Shown: piece after piece, positions 11,525 to 24,055 of the stretch
Layout of the letters: every line of letters starts with the position of its first letter
Numbering within the stretch: position 1 is the stretch's first letter
From: Fomitopsis serialis
Taxonomy: Eukaryota > Basidiomycota > Agaricomycetes > Polyporales > Fomitopsidaceae
Reading direction: 5' to 3'
Length of the DNA: 64,000 nt
NCBI RefSeq assembly: GCF_022376445.1
Contig: NW_025955047.1
Coordinates: 1 to 64,000 of the forward strand
Made by a program: the position numbers and the translations under genes
The notes under the pieces: generated by a model
What the model saw: the letters and a program-made list of their open reading frames with translations, nothing else
The model's database searches: none
What the model was told of the DNA's origin: nothing

Positions 11525-12830
11525 TCCGCAGATGTGCAGTGATGCGATGCTGTTTGCCTGTTGAGGTATATGAACGCATTGTCGACTACAACTGGTCCGA
11601 CCCGCCAACACTCTTGGCTTGGGCTCTTGTCTGCCGTGATTTGTCTCACCGGAGTCGGTACCATCTCCAGCGGGAGACAACGATGACCATTCGAAGCGCA
11701 ACAGAACTCCGGTGTATTGGGGACTCTTGTTATCGAAACGTTCCAGGCGCCTCTACGCGAAGGTCGAGCTCCTGCGCGTCGTGGACGACCCATCGAAGCC
11801 CTTCGTCCATACGCTGCCGCTACATCTCCCAGGCGAGCACCTCCCGCAGCTGACGACGGTCCTCCTCGAGGGTGTCAACTGGACGACCGCCACTCCACAC
11901 CTCCAGTTCTTTGAGTGGTTATCTTGCTTCTCTTCTGTGTCATCCCTCTGCATCGACCGTTGCGTCCTTCGCCCGATCGCGCACACGCTTCGGATTGTCA
12001 AGCGCCTCCCGATGCTCAGACACGCCGTCTGGATGGACTACTACAACGTCAAGCCCAGCGAATGTCCCGTGGCCTTCAACAACGTATTCGTCGGGAAGGA
12101 GTGCACACTTCACCTCCAGACACATCCCGACGTGCAACACCAAAGCCTAGAGGCAGGTAAGGCGCGTGTCCCGAAACAATCTCAGATCCATGTAAGATTT
12201 ACGACCACAGTTACAGTATTAGACTTCCACCGCGTACGGCGGATCCCCCGTGCAAGGACGATGTGTATATCTATACCGAGCACGATGGAGGCCCCGGCAA
12301 GGCGTGCGGCCACCTACGATGGCACACGTCAGCCCACTCATCAAGAGACACGATGCCCGATGTTCTTTGGAAATGAACCATTGGTCGAGGAACCCCGTTC
12401 CATGCAGGTTATTATCCACATGATATTACTGAGGAGTGCATTGATGATTGTCTTCCTCGCACAGGAGGCACAACCGTACCCCACCCGTCAGATCGTGAAT
12501 CTACAGGCCAGCACGCATCGCAGGGTCAGGCACCCCGGGAAGTGTTGGGAGCGGGGCGGGAGCATACTGCTTGTGATGCTCCCAGACAGATCGAACCATC
12601 CAGTCACAGTGGCGCACGTACGTATTCTACACAACAACGCATCGTACGCCCGAAAGCGACGCAATGCTCACCGATGATGAAGGGGACCAGGCGTTCTCAC
12701 AACTGCACATTGAGGTGAGCATGGTTCGAACAACGTCCTTGTACCGCCGCCCTGACGACGCTTTAGAACCACAACTACACGCGCCTCGACCCTGCTACGG
12801 GCTGCGCGACAGTAATCCTTCGCGTAATCT
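11525..12830 (+). repeat. Inverted duplication, arm A (F-box unit)
   Basis: About 1.25 kb, from the leader intron to beyond the F-box coding region, is repeated in reverse complement at 16630-17905. Matching landmarks are the acceptor plus ATGYGMAG start, the gtaagg donor, the block at 12660-12712, and a GACGACGYTTTAKA block near 12750. Confidence 0.8.
11532..12720 (+). pseudogene. F-box gene, copy A (frameshifted)
   Basis: The F-box is read from 11539: LPVEVYERIVDYNW, PPTLLAWALVCRDL, SRYHLQRE. Near 11710-11725 the frame slips by one base compared with copy B, and the protein resumes in the frame that runs to 12677 (SKRSRRLYAKVELLRVVDDP, GVNWTTATPH, FFEWLSCFSSVSSLCIDRC). The exon ends at 12156 with gtaagg; a 66-nt intron ends at tattag. 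The second part (VEEPRSMQVIIHM) matches copy B. A further shared block (12663-12712) ends in GAG before gtgagc. F-box proteins are substrate receptors of SCF ubiquitin ligases, but no substrate domain is recognisable here. The slip should destroy the full product. Confidence 0.75.
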
Positions 12831-12849
12831 TCCCACCTTTACGGTCTCT

Positions 12850-15685
12850 GTGCTCGCCCTACCTGTTGTCCCAGACTTGGAGTGTGGAAAAAACCCATGG
12901 ACGATCCATCGTTCTTGGTTGCGATGCAGGGACTCCGTATGTCTTGCTACAGTGGGTGTTCGCAGCCGCCTACCCGGTCGTGTGTATGTAGCGTCTTCGT
13001 GAGGTAACGCCACACAAACTTCCCCCTCCCCATGATTTATTCATGTATATAGTTTCGTTGTATCTCTAGGTCACGACCTGCATCTCGTGGCTCAGATGGG
13101 TATCCAAATGTCCGTGTACCAATATGATGCATGCACGCGCTGCACCTCCATCGTCGGCACCGGGGCACGAATCGACCTTCAGGTTATCGGTGTCACACAT
13201 ATATAAGAGGCTGCAGACTCCTCGTCCACGCAACGCAGCGGTGATCGTCAGTAGCATCTGTGATCATAGATGGCAGCACAGAACGGACAGAGCCTAACCT
13301 GTCAATGCTTACCTTGGATCCACAGCACCACCTGCAGCTGAGTACTGCTTCATGGTAATGAACAATCTTCACATTGAACATCAATCGCGATCGTCGACGA
13401 AATCCCCAATATTCCCAGTCGACGCATATAAGTGTGTCACCACGTGCCTGCTGAGCATGTTCTGAGTACGTAGTCGCGCGGCGTAGCGCTGTGAACATGA
13501 GCGATATACGAATCCGATGTAGCACCCACAGGCACCTACACACTCCCAGATCCACCGGAATGTCCGAGTCAGCTGATGATCGTGTTGATAGCCCCGAATC
13601 GATCGAACTATGGTGGATTCCAGCCTTACCTGGCCTGAGTACCGGCGTTGAACGTTGAACCTGGCACGGCTCGGACATGTTGCTAAATGCGCCCGAGTCT
13701 GAGTAAGTTCCCTCTATACCCTCTGTCCTCTATTTCTCTATCTGAAGCGAAAACGCGGTGTCTCTACCGCATCTACATTTCAGCTTCGTGATTGGGCCTG
13801 AACTCCGGCGCATTTGCAGCAGCAACACCGACCGGGTGTAACGGGCAGGGTCGGCTCGGGCTGTCGTAGTGGCTGCGGTCGCGCTCAACGAGCGAAAACG
13901 GGCACGGTATAGATATTAATACTGGTGTTGGAAAGGCGAAAACCTACGTGACGGTACCTACAGGCTGGCGCGATGTATCTACGTGCTGACGTAAGCATGT
14001 GGCGGGCACCGTGTACCGTCCGTGCATGTGACCGCGCAAGGGGGCCCGGGCGCGTCGCCGCCGTCGCGCCTCCTCCTCAGCGAGTTTTTTGCTTCAAATT
14101 TTACAGATAAACTTGCGGTTCACCTTCTGAACTCCGTGTTATGAACCGCGAACGGCATCCCGTGCGATGCACGGGTAAGTATTTGCTGTTGTGCGTAAAT
14201 TCAGTATTATTATCACTTTATACTCCGAGTCAAGCGCTCAAGCGCTCAAGACTCTGCTTACTTGTGTTCTTTTTGTTTTAAAGCCAGTCCTTCTCAATAT
14301 TGCTCGCAATCCTCAGCTGCTCTCAGTTTGCATTCTCGCGCCCTACAAATATACTTGTCCGAAGCGCTCCGCCAAACCACGGCTTCAATCACGGCACCGA
14401 TGATTGCATACTTGGCCTGCTACCGTGACAATCATCGGGCGACAGACTCGCCTCCCTACTCAGAAGGCCTACACAAGACGTCCCTCCGACGTATCGCAAT
14501 GACGCTTATCATTGGATGGCGCATGGTGCTTGAGTCATCCAACCTTGGTCGCTTCGGCATCTCGCCGACTCAGACACGATGTGGACATCCGCGATGAAGT
14601 TCTCCGATATGTAGCGAGTAGAAGGTGATAGAGACGACAGTATGGAGGAGAAATGGTGAGGCCAAGGATTAGCTGTCTCGTCAATGCTAGTGACGCAGCT
14701 CAGCAACTCACAGCTCTGGACCTTCCACTTACGAGAAGTAATGCCCCTCCACGCCACCGTGTTCAGCGCTCAGCACTGACAACCCAGTTGTTGTGCTCAA
14801 TGAGTGCATCTAGTACGTCGACACTGATTCATGGACGGCATGCACTACTAGTAGCATTGCACCTTTGTCTTCCAAAGGGACAAATTTTCAATCGTCCTAG
14901 AGTCTGAGCGTAGCATACTGTACTAATGACAATTTAGTTCAGGCGCTATTCCCCCTTCAGTACTTCAGTCACGGAACCGTGTCTAAAATCTACTTAGATA
15001 CTTACGACCACTTGACTTTGATGAGTACCAGCCTGGACTCGGAAGCTTGCAATACACCGCACTGGCACGTGAGGCCGCTAAGTGCCAGTGACCGACGGGC
15101 GACCCATCATCGATGAGCGTTAGTTACTAGACCACACCCTCAGGACTCAACTTCTTGCTCTCAAGCTCGCTTCGAGGCCAGGTCGAAATTCGAACTTACA
15201 GTGGTAGAATCACCTCCGCACTTTCAAAAGCGCAGCCGGTATGAACTTCGCCAACGACTACTTACGAGCATCCACGGTAAGGAAGCCCTCAGCCTTGGGC
15301 GAGTATCCCGTCGGCATATACAGTAAGTAAGTGGCGTCTACATCAGGCTACTTATCAGCAGCCTCAGGCTATTCACATCAGCATCATTCACCAATGGTCG
15401 ATCACTCAAAAACGAGAAATGCTGAGACAATGGACTTGACGGGCTACCGTTGGTAGGCATACTGGAGGCGTGAGCGCCACTGAGGGACGGTGGAGGTGTG
15501 TTCTCACTGGCAAACCATGACGATATGCTCAATGCTCATACTGCCACTGAAACGTGAATGACAGGGGACTTCAAGTTGCAGGGAAGCTCGTCCGCATCAT
15601 CAAGTCGCGACGATGGTCGCATAACGCCTTCAATGTACAGATCATGGCGCCAACATAATCTCCCGCTCGCCAGGTTGCCAGCTGA
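12850..15685. other. No gene recognised
   Basis: Only short ORFs. A 161-codon minus-strand ORF at 13193-13678 has no family resemblance. Early exons of the gene at 15.7 kb may lie here but could not be placed. Confidence 0.4.
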
Positions 15686-16193
15686 GTACTGCTCAACAGA
15701 TGTACCATCCGAGTCCGGCAGAAGACACAGGAGGAGCTGGAGGAGGCCGCAGAGAAGATCAGGAAAGCGGCGCAGAGTGGTATTACGAAGCAGATGACGG
15801 TGACTAGTTCGAACTTCTGTCCTCAACGGGCTTCTCATGTATATGGTTCGCCCGCACAGTGGAAGCCGTCCTGCAAGTCTAATTCCGCCAAGTGGACGTA
15901 CGACGGGATTTGCCCCGACCCTGCGGTTTTCGGAGTGCTCATGGGTCTAGACGGCCCACCGAAGTTCAAGCAGAAGAAGTTCGCCAAGGACGAATTCCAG
16001 GACCTCATCGGGCAGTGTGAGGGTCATGCCAGGTCAGTAGTGTCATGTTCCACCTTCATCCTAGGCAGTGCTGAGCTGGAACGTGTGTTGCGCATGCAGG
16101 TACAATGATCTCTATATCTCGGGCGAGCATGTTAACGTCCGCTGGTCCGACACCGGCGAAGTCAAATTCAGCGGGACGTACGGAATCTCCTAA
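15686..16193 (+). CDS. Conserved small protein with acidic coiled coil, copy 1 (5' end unresolved)
   Basis: Three exons are clear: open from 15686 to 15799, then 15860-16032 and 16100-16193. The first intron is 60 nt and the second 67 nt, both GT-AG and in phase. The first exon encodes a charged helix (QEELEEAAEKIRKAAQ). The second encodes SAKWTYDGICPDPAVFG, LMGLDGPPKFKQKKFAKDEF and LIGQCEGHAR. The third encodes YNDLYISGEHVNVRW and TGEVKFSGTYG, then stops. The small C-terminal unit looks like a folded domain. I do not recognise a named family. Upstream exons are missing; copy 2 suggests the protein starts MPPKRK, a nuclear-signal-like leader. Confidence 0.6.
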
Positions 16194-16629
16194 ATGTCCA
16201 GAGCAAGGCTGAAGACCCGATGGCGGAGGGGTCCCATCCCACAGTGCTAATCATATCGTAACATCGGTGTAAATCCACAATATTTCAGCTAAATCATACG
16301 GCGAGCGATCCCAACGTGTGATGTCAGCTTACGAGTGCTTACGCTCTGAGCACCCGCACGCGTGTCCTTAGAGTACAGTCGGTTACTTTGCGCTCAGAGC
16401 ACACCGAAAGTCCTGGCCGTGTATGTGACAATCTCTTCCACTCACGCCCATTGCAGTGAGAAACGATACAGACAGTCGGACTGGAGGCTTATGTCCGGTA
16501 CACTATGGCCTCCGCAGAGTTCACGGACGTAGTAACAAGATTATCGCAACTCTGGCGCTTTGGAAGGCAAAGGCGCAATGCTAGTACAGTACATGCTCGG
16601 CGATATCGTCTACAATAGGCACACAGATT

Positions 16630-17905
16630 GTACAGGCGGGGTGATTATTGCGCAGGATATCAATGTCGGGCGTGTGTAGTTTTGGGTATAAAACGTCGTC
16701 CGGGGGGGATGGTACATGCACATGATCGCATCATGCTCACCTCAGTACACAGTTCTTAGGGCGCCTGATCCCCCTTCATTATCGGTGAGCATGGCCTCGG
16801 GTTTTGGCGTACGGTGCATTGCTCTGAGAGCGTTACAGGCTGTATGCTCCCGCCCCGCTCCCGGACTCTGGAATACGTGCTGGCCAGTAAGTTCACAGTC
16901 CGATGGGTGGGGGTATGGAAACATTACAGATGTTGCTTCCTGCGCGAGGGAAGACGGTTATCAATACGCTCAGTCAGTAATAGCATGTGGACAACAACCT
17001 GCAGGGAACGTGGTTCCTCGACCAATGGACGTTTATCCGCAAAGGACACCGAACGCTGTGTCTCTTGATGAGTCTCTCGACGACTGTGCCCACAGGCATC
17101 ATTGTAGGTGACCACGTGTCTTGCCGGAACCTCGTTCCGGTCCGAAGAGGGTATATACATTGTCCTTGCGCGGGGGATCCACCGTACGCCGTGGAAATCT
17201 AATACTGTGTGCCCGCAAATCCTGCTTTAGTATGAGATTGTCTCAACGCACGCGCCTTACCTGTCTCCAGGCTTTGGTGTAGCACATTGGGATGAGTCTG
17301 GAGGTGAAGGGTGGACTCCCCGACGATGACGTTGTTCAAGACCACGGCACATTCGTCGGGTATGAAGCTGCAATAGTCCATCCCAACAGTTTGTCTCAGC
17401 TTTGGGAGGTGCTTGATGATCCGAAGCGTGTGTGCGATCAGCCGGAGGACACAACGTTCGATGCAGAGGGACGATACGGAAGTGAAGCGAGATAGCCACT
17501 CGAAGAATAGGAAGTGCGGAGTGGCAGTCGTCCAGTTGACGCCTTCGAGGAGGACCGTCGTCAGCTGTGGGAGGTGCTCGCCTGGGAGATGTAGCGGCAG
17601 CGTATGGACGAAGGGCTTGGACGGGTCGTCTACGACGCGCAGGAGCTCGACTTCAGCGAAAAGACGTCTGGAGTGTTTCGAGGACAGGAGATGCCCGTAT
17701 AATTGGAGCTCTGCAGCGCTCCGGATGGTGAGAGTCCTCTTCCGCTGCAGGTGGTATCGACTCCGGGGAGCCCAGTCACGGCAGACGAGAGCACAAGCCA
17801 AGAGCGTCGGGGGTTCGTACCAGTCGTAGTCAACGATGTGTTCTGTCACTCCAATGGGCGGACGTAAACGGGATTGCATCCCTTCGCATCTAGTGAAGGT
17901 GAGTG
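16630..17905 (-). repeat. Inverted duplication, arm B (F-box unit)
   Basis: Partner of 11525-12830; see that entry. The ends fade gradually rather than stopping at a sharp terminal repeat, so a segmental duplication fits better than a transposon. Confidence 0.8.
16924..17879 (-). CDS. F-box protein, copy B
   Basis: Two exons (17879-17261 and 17198-16924) around a 62-nt intron give 297 aa in phase. The N-terminus carries the F-box-like helix pair (VTEHIVDYDWYEPPTLLACA, LVCRDWAPRSRYHLQRKRT). It continues RRLFAEVELLRVVDDPSKPF, LLEGVNWTTATPHFLFFEWL and RFTSVSSLCIERC. The later exon has RPLVEEPRSLQVVVHM. A leader intron ends just before the start (cactag at about 17892), the same place as in copy A. 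Homology with copy A continues past the stop to about 16650, so extra 3' exons are possible. It would be an SCF substrate adaptor; the target is unknown. It lies in inverted orientation to copy A. Confidence 0.75.
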
Positions 17906-17934
17906 TGACACAGCATCGCCCTTGATGTTGAGGC

Positions 17935-18144
17935 TTACTGAGTATATGTAGTCATGGTCTTGACAGCGGTGAGTGCGGGGCGAGCTCTTGAGTCATCCCA
18001 TGCCAGTCTGAGGTAATCGGAGTTTATAAGCTGGGCACAGGTGGTATGCATATGCACCGCCATGAACGTGCAGTTCCTGACGTAGATGCAGGGAAACCCG
18101 TCCACGAACTTGAAGCTGCACCGCCCTATGGTGGACTCGTCCAC
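17935..18144 (-). other. Short minus-strand ORF, unassigned
   Basis: MDESTIGRCSFKFVDGFPCI and the following 50 residues could be an exon. It lies between the two duplicated units. No family was recognised. Confidence 0.25.
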
Positions 18145-18446
18145 CAGCCTACGACACCGCGCATATTCGGGTCGCTGGCCTGACAGCTTATCCCTATTTG
18201 ACAGGGAAAATGATATTTAAGACTGGCCAGCGAGATATGTCGTCGAAAGGACTTACACATTGGAGGGGGATTCGAGTTGACGGTCAGTTTGAGAGAGCGT
18301 GAGACAGGCGGGCGTCAACTAGGACATTTAACCTCAAGTCGACCTCAAGTGCATATCGACGTCGTCCTTTCTCAGCTTCCCTTCACTCGTCTTCATACGC
18401 CGCTGCACAATTCAGACTCTACAAGTTGTGTCATACACAAGTGTCA

Positions 18447-19010
18447 TTTCCTATGCCTCCAAAGCGCAAATTGGCCAACGGGGTTGCGTCTACATCTGAG
18501 AAGGCGTAGCACAGTCGACCACGCGCCCGACGCGGCGCTCGCGTCTGCGATTCTAGCAGCCTCAGATACATATCCTATACCGGAAGACGATGTGGATGTG
18601 CACGCGCTGCTGGTAAAGTGTTCCTAATATGCGAAGTAAGTACTTGGGAGTCTCAGGTGAAAGCGGGCGCCAGTGCGAATGGTGGAGGAGGGAATTCCAT
18701 CGAGCCACCACGCCGGGGGTACTCCGGCTGTCACGGGCGCGAGGCAGAAGACACAGCAGGAGCTGGAGGAGGCCGCAGAGAAATCATGAAATCAGCGCAG
18801 AGTGGTTTTAGGAAGCGGATGACGGTGGTCTTGTTTAGAATTCTGTCCCCAGCGGGCTTCTCATGTATATGGTTCATGGGTGTAGTAGAGGCCGTCCTGC
18901 GCGTCCAGTTCCGCGAAGTGGAAGTACGACGGTATTTGCCCTGACCCTGCGGTGTTCGGAGTGGTCATAGGTCTGGCAGGCTCGAACAAGGCCAACGAGC
19001 GACGGCGCTC
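18447..19010 (+). pseudogene. Decayed copy 2 of the small coiled-coil gene
   Basis: This starts MPPKRKLANGVASTSEKA and then hits a stop. An open stretch follows (LASAILAASDTYPIPEDDVD, to 18627). From 18737 to about 19010 the DNA is a direct repeat of 15717-16000: the same QKTQ-ELEEAAE coding stretch, the same intron position, then KWKYDGICPDPAVFG-like sequence. A small deletion in the helix (caga-aatcatga) introduces a stop, and the end diverges after about 18985. The terminal exon with the YNDLYISG motif is absent. Confidence 0.65.
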
Positions 19011-19654
19011 TGGTACAGCGAAAGTATACGAGACGGAGATGTCACCACATCTTCCTGTATCATCGTCAGTCCATCACCTTTCTATGATATCAATGAAACA
19101 AGTAGATACTTACCTATCACCTTTATTCCAACGGTAGTGTCCTGAACCTGAGTTCACAGCGACCCGGGGGAATACTTCCCGTTTACGCACCCTCGAAACC
19201 GGAGAGCTGCCCTCAAGTTGCACTTCAGATTACTGAAGCAGCATGTTCGTCGACATACATCCGGTGCAGCCTCATAGACAATAATCGAGACGGAGGACTG
19301 TTGCCTGTCAGAATCTACCGACCGGGAGTCAAGCGCCCACGTCTAGTCGCCGCGCCACCGAGGCCAAATATTTGTTCGAGAGGTCGAAGGCGTGAAGCGC
19401 TCTGAGGGCACCGTCCACAACAACCCCGGCAAATCTTCAAGGTGAGCACGAATCTCTGCCGTTACTCTGTGCGAGCCGCGCTCGGGGAGATGTGGAGGAC
19501 GAGGGCTTTCGGAGGAAGTACTGCATGTGGGGGAAAGACTGTCGGAAGAGGATGGATGGCGGATGGAGGTGGCTGATGACGCTGGCTTCGCATTTTCCGA
19601 GCACGGTTGAGAGGCATGTACTAACGTTGCTTTCTTGCGCGTTGCTTGTCCCAG

Positions 19655-20272
19655 ATGGTACGTTTGACTTTGCTCTGGTAGAATGTTGCTGACCTCGATT
19701 TTACGGAGTGTAGAAGGTCGAGATCGACACATTCTCCGGCTACCGTATCTACCCCTCGAAGGGCAAGCTCTTCGTCCGTGGCGACAACAAGGTTCGCCCC
19801 ATCTCAACCATCCTCCCGTTCGCATATCCACCCTTCTCGTAGATCTTCCGCTTCGCCAGCGGCAAGAATGAGTCGCTTTTCCTCCAGCGCAAGAACCCCC
19901 GCAAGATCGCTTGGACAGTGGTGTACCGCCGGATGCACAAGAAGGGTATCACGGAGGAGGTCGCGAAGAAGCGTTCGCGCCGCACCGTGAAGCACCAGCG
20001 TGGCATTGTCGGCGCCGACCTCGCCACCATCAACGCGCGGAAATCACAAACCGCCCAGGTCCGTCTGGCGCAGCGGTCGGCCGCCATCACGAAGGCCAAG
20101 GCGGAGAAGAAGGACAAGGAGAGCAAGAAGGAGAAGAAGGTGCGTCGTGCTCTCGCTGGATCGCTGGCGTGTGTGCTGACTTGCTCCGGACTAGCCTGCG
20201 ACCCGCGCACCCGTCTCGACGGCCCCCCGCGTGTCGAAGCAGCAGATGAAGGGTGGCAAGGGCGGCCGTTGA
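19655..20272 (+). CDS. rpl24: 60S ribosomal protein eL24
   Basis: Four exons (19655-19657, 19714-19791, 19843-20139, 20195-20272) give 151 aa, close to the family's usual 150-160. The first exon is only the ATG codon, followed by gtacgt; ribosomal protein genes often have such minimal first exons. Signatures: KVEIDTFSGYRIYPSKGKLF, FASGKNESLFLQRKNPRKIA, WTVVYRRMHKKGITEEVAKK, RGIVGADLATINARKSQT, and the Lys/Ala-rich C-terminal helix. It is part of the large subunit at the subunit interface. All introns are 51-56 nt. The gene is intact and probably constitutively expressed. Confidence 0.96.
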
Positions 20273-23200
20273 GCTGTGCTTGCGGATTGGTCTTCTGTCG
20301 CTCTGATATGTTATGTTTCGGCCTCACCCACACACCGCAAAATGTATGGATACAGCATGCCACCACGCTTATGACACTATGCCCTTGCTGTGCTCCGCCA
20401 GATGCCCTTGCTTGTCGGATGCAAGGCTCAGGAGACTGCACCTATCTCTAGCTGCCGATTCGACCTAGGAATCTCTTTAGATCGCCTCTTTCTCGCGTCT
20501 GGGTAATCACGAAGGCCGACGGAAACGATGTCCGTGTTCAGTGCTCGGCGAGGATGAGGCCACTCTTCTAGTATCTCTTGTCTGTCGATTCCATTGATTG
20601 ATGGCCTTTGCCCTGAAGTCGTGCGTGAGTTGGCACGGGATCATCGCATGTCGCGTCGAGGAGGGTTTGAGGAGGGTACTGCTGACCAGGCAGTCATGAC
20701 AGACAAGCCTCTATAGCAACTCTATAGCGGACCATACATCGCTGTTCGTGATCAGATGCATTGAGTGTGACTTCGTGCACCTTCACAAGACGAGGCCATC
20801 TGTGCCATTGAACATCATCTGATTGACTTACAGGGTCGTCTCGACCTCCATGGAGATACAAACATGCGGTTGATCATGAGCTGCCCGCAAAGCAACACGA
20901 GATCGTAATTGCCATTCGCAACGTGAGGTGGTTGGGACGACCAGATCTGGCTCGGCCTAGTGCTACATGGTACGTACGGTCTACTTACCTCAGGCAACAT
21001 AGACACTATTTCCGGCATCCCCTTTGAAAAATCCTTGCGGCATGATCATCTTGTGGGAGCTTGCATCCCGCTAACCCGCCCTGTATAGTGATGCAATGTC
21101 CGGCTCCGTTTTGCTTCGGTTGTTGCCCGTATTGACTGATCGGCGAGACCACAAGGAGGCTGAGCCTGTAGTCCGTATAGACTGAGTACCTGGCTCGACA
21201 GACTGGTTTTGCGCGGGGCCCTCGCGCTTGTACAAATATTGTGTTCGATATATAAGTACTCGGACATGGTGTATGTACAGTAGATTGGCATAGGGTATGT
21301 AGGAGGAACTTGAACATTTCAACAGTGGCCGATTCGGATTACGTCATGCCCAAGTCCATACTTGGAATTTTAGCGCGCGCATATATTCATTGAAGAATTG
21401 CGGCATTCTTCCTGAGCAACACGTCTCCCGTACATTGGCAAACACACTATATGCGCATGGTAGCTCATGAATGTAGACCATATACTCCATCCTATGCTGA
21501 TTTCTACGGCTCAGGGTCACGACTCAAATCGACGCTCTCACACAGAAGCGTCTATCACCGCCCACATAACATTGACAGATCTCTTTCCACCAGACATTCC
21601 GCATCTTCCTTCGCTAATATCGCTTCCTTTTTTCTGACCGACACAACCACTCTTTCCAGACGTAGTCAAACTTCTGGTATTTCCCGCGGTAAGGTCATTC
21701 TCCGAAAGTACCTTCCTGCTGACCGGGTCACTGGTGAAGATAACTCAGTCTCCAATAGACATTGTCCAGATCACGGTGCTACACCTGCTACAGCAGCGCT
21801 GGACGCCTCCTGCTTTGCTGAAATCTGCGCGAAGCAAGGTCGAGGCATACGTACGTGTAACCCGCGGTCCCTGGGCTTCGACTTCGCAAAAAGCCGTCAT
21901 TTCCGCGTTGTACAAGGCGACGAGCGTCCTGGACACCTGCGTGCCTCGATATGGACGTTAGCTTGTCCTCCTTCGCGCCCGCGTCGGAGCTCGTGGCATA
22001 ATGGTGCCTTCACGCTTGATCTTCCTCAGCTGCTGGCCCGCGTCGAGCACGGAGGCTGACCCCAGGACCCCTGCTGCTAGCCCCGTGGATTGGCACCTTC
22101 CATGCCTTTCTAGCTCCCGCGTGGGACGGCATGACGATCAATTTCCCGGCGCAATAGTGGCATGGTGAGTGCGCCGACCACATGCGAAGCCCTGTAAACC
22201 CTGTTTTGACTGAGCTCTCGTTGCACACACGCACGTTGTACTACCGGGAAGTGGGCAGGTTACCCAAGTGGGTGGTACGATACGAGAGGGCCCTTGGTAA
22301 GATCCCTTGTGCTGGACGCGATTGGACTTGCATGGCTCCGGGGGCGATTGCGTAGGGGAAGACTTCGCGAGCTCGTGGTCGGAGGACCCGCGCTGATGCT
22401 TCGACCGACCACTTCGTAAAAACTGGAGTACATTCCGTTAGCTCGGACCAGAAGACATGGAGCTTGGTCGGTGATTGCAGCAATGGAACGTCGCGGGCGC
22501 GGGGTATTCGACTGCTCCAAGTCTTCCCCGTCGTGTCGAAGAGGCACGGGGGCCGTATACATTGATCGTTGTGAGGCCCGCACGAGCCTCGAGGGTAAGT
22601 CTGCCCCGCATGCAGGCGCTGCTGCTGCAGTCCCGAATGGCAAGTGGAGGTTCGATTACGGACCATCAAATGCGCTCTCCGTCGCGGCTTGGTCGCGGCC
22701 CTACATGCTAGCGCCGTGCGGCCGTGCGGCGCTCCGATGGTATTGTCTGCCAGTGGGACAAAGTGAGTGAACTCACGATCTGCAGGACAGCCACGGCCAG
22801 TGAATCACAACAGGCTAGTACAAGACCGTGAAGCCCGAGCGAGACAGGGGTGCACCGGTATTGTGCGCTGCGTATTCTCGGAGGCAAGGCACCGTGCGCG
22901 GCTTCCTGCAGTCAATACGTGGCCATGGGCATGGCAACGGCTGAGGCGAATTGTCGAGAGGTGGGAGTTATTACGGAGCCCCAATTGTGGGATCAGAAAG
23001 GGAGAACAGGAGCGCGGGCCTGGATCGAGGTGGCATGTCTCCGACGTGCTTGCCGAAGTCAAAGGACGTTCCGAATCGGGCCCTCGCTTGTCCTCGATGC
23101 GGCAGGCCTGGCGTGGAGTTCTGGCAGCAGATGGCGACGCGCAGAGGCCGCAGATGCGCCCAGGGCCGGCGGGAGGACGAAGCGGGGGGAGCCAATCGGT

Positions 23201-24055
23201 CAGCGCCGGAGTTAGCAGCGCCCTGGCCGGTTGCCTTTTCGGGGATGCGATGCTGTGGGTACCGCCGCCGAGCTTTTGTATGTTCTCTCATCATCGCTTC
23301 GCTGGAATTTGACGTTTGCCTTCTCTTGGACCCGGAGCGTGGAACCATGCAAAAGACTTAAAGGCGACGGGCAAGTTTGCGTTGTCGACCCTCGTCATAC
23401 CCACTGCCGCCGCACCTACACTGCCCGCCTAGACGTTTCGCCTTCACAGGTCTCACCTGCAAATTGCAACACCTCGGGACCCCTCCTGCTATTTAGACAC
23501 AGGCTCGCCGGTAGACAGTCAATACCCCACTAGAAGTTGAACTGGTGAGTACATCCCGCCTTCGCGTTGTCACCGCTGTCCATCCCGCCTTCGCGTTGTC
23601 ACCGCTGTCCATCCCGCACTCGCGTTGTCACCGCTGTACAACCCTCCGTCTCGCTGGAGAACAGACAATGCTTGACTGCGCTGTCATGCGTCATCTTGAG
23701 CTCGTTATATCAGGGCATTTGACTGACGGCGAGACGCCATATTGCCCGGTATGGTCCTCAGCTCGCGATCGACACAACCAGGATGGGCTACTTGACGTCA
23801 CGGGCTGTGCACCCATGGCGTCGCTCCCACTATGCCCGCGCCACGGAGAGCGAGCGGCGGGCTAACAGGGCTTATACAGCGCCTGCATTCAGCTGTATAG
23901 GCGCGGTGTCAGGCAATCTCCATCAGGCGCTCAGCTAAACATACACTGACATTCACCCTTCCTGTTTCGCGTCATACTAGGTTTCTGCTATCGCTTATAA
24001 CTTGCGGCCCTCCATTACCCCCTAACCCACCTAGAGCCTCTAATCCACCACCAAC
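20273..24055. other. Long spacer, no gene recognised
   Basis: ORFs of 100-200 codons (for example 21451-22059 and 22767-23312, plus) lack consistent splice signals or family motifs. A 29-bp tandem repeat lies at 23552-23638. Confidence 0.4.
23552..23638 (+). repeat. 29-bp tandem repeat, three copies
   Basis: Three head-to-tail copies of CATCCCGCCTTCGCGTTGTC plus ACCGCTGT(C). The first two are identical; the third has an A for T and a different last base. The near identity suggests recent expansion. It lies in non-coding DNA 0.4 kb before the F-box gene. Confidence 0.95.

Noticed and set aside
19749..20441. 230-codon minus-strand ORF over eL24
   Set aside because: Antisense shadow of the ribosomal protein exons.
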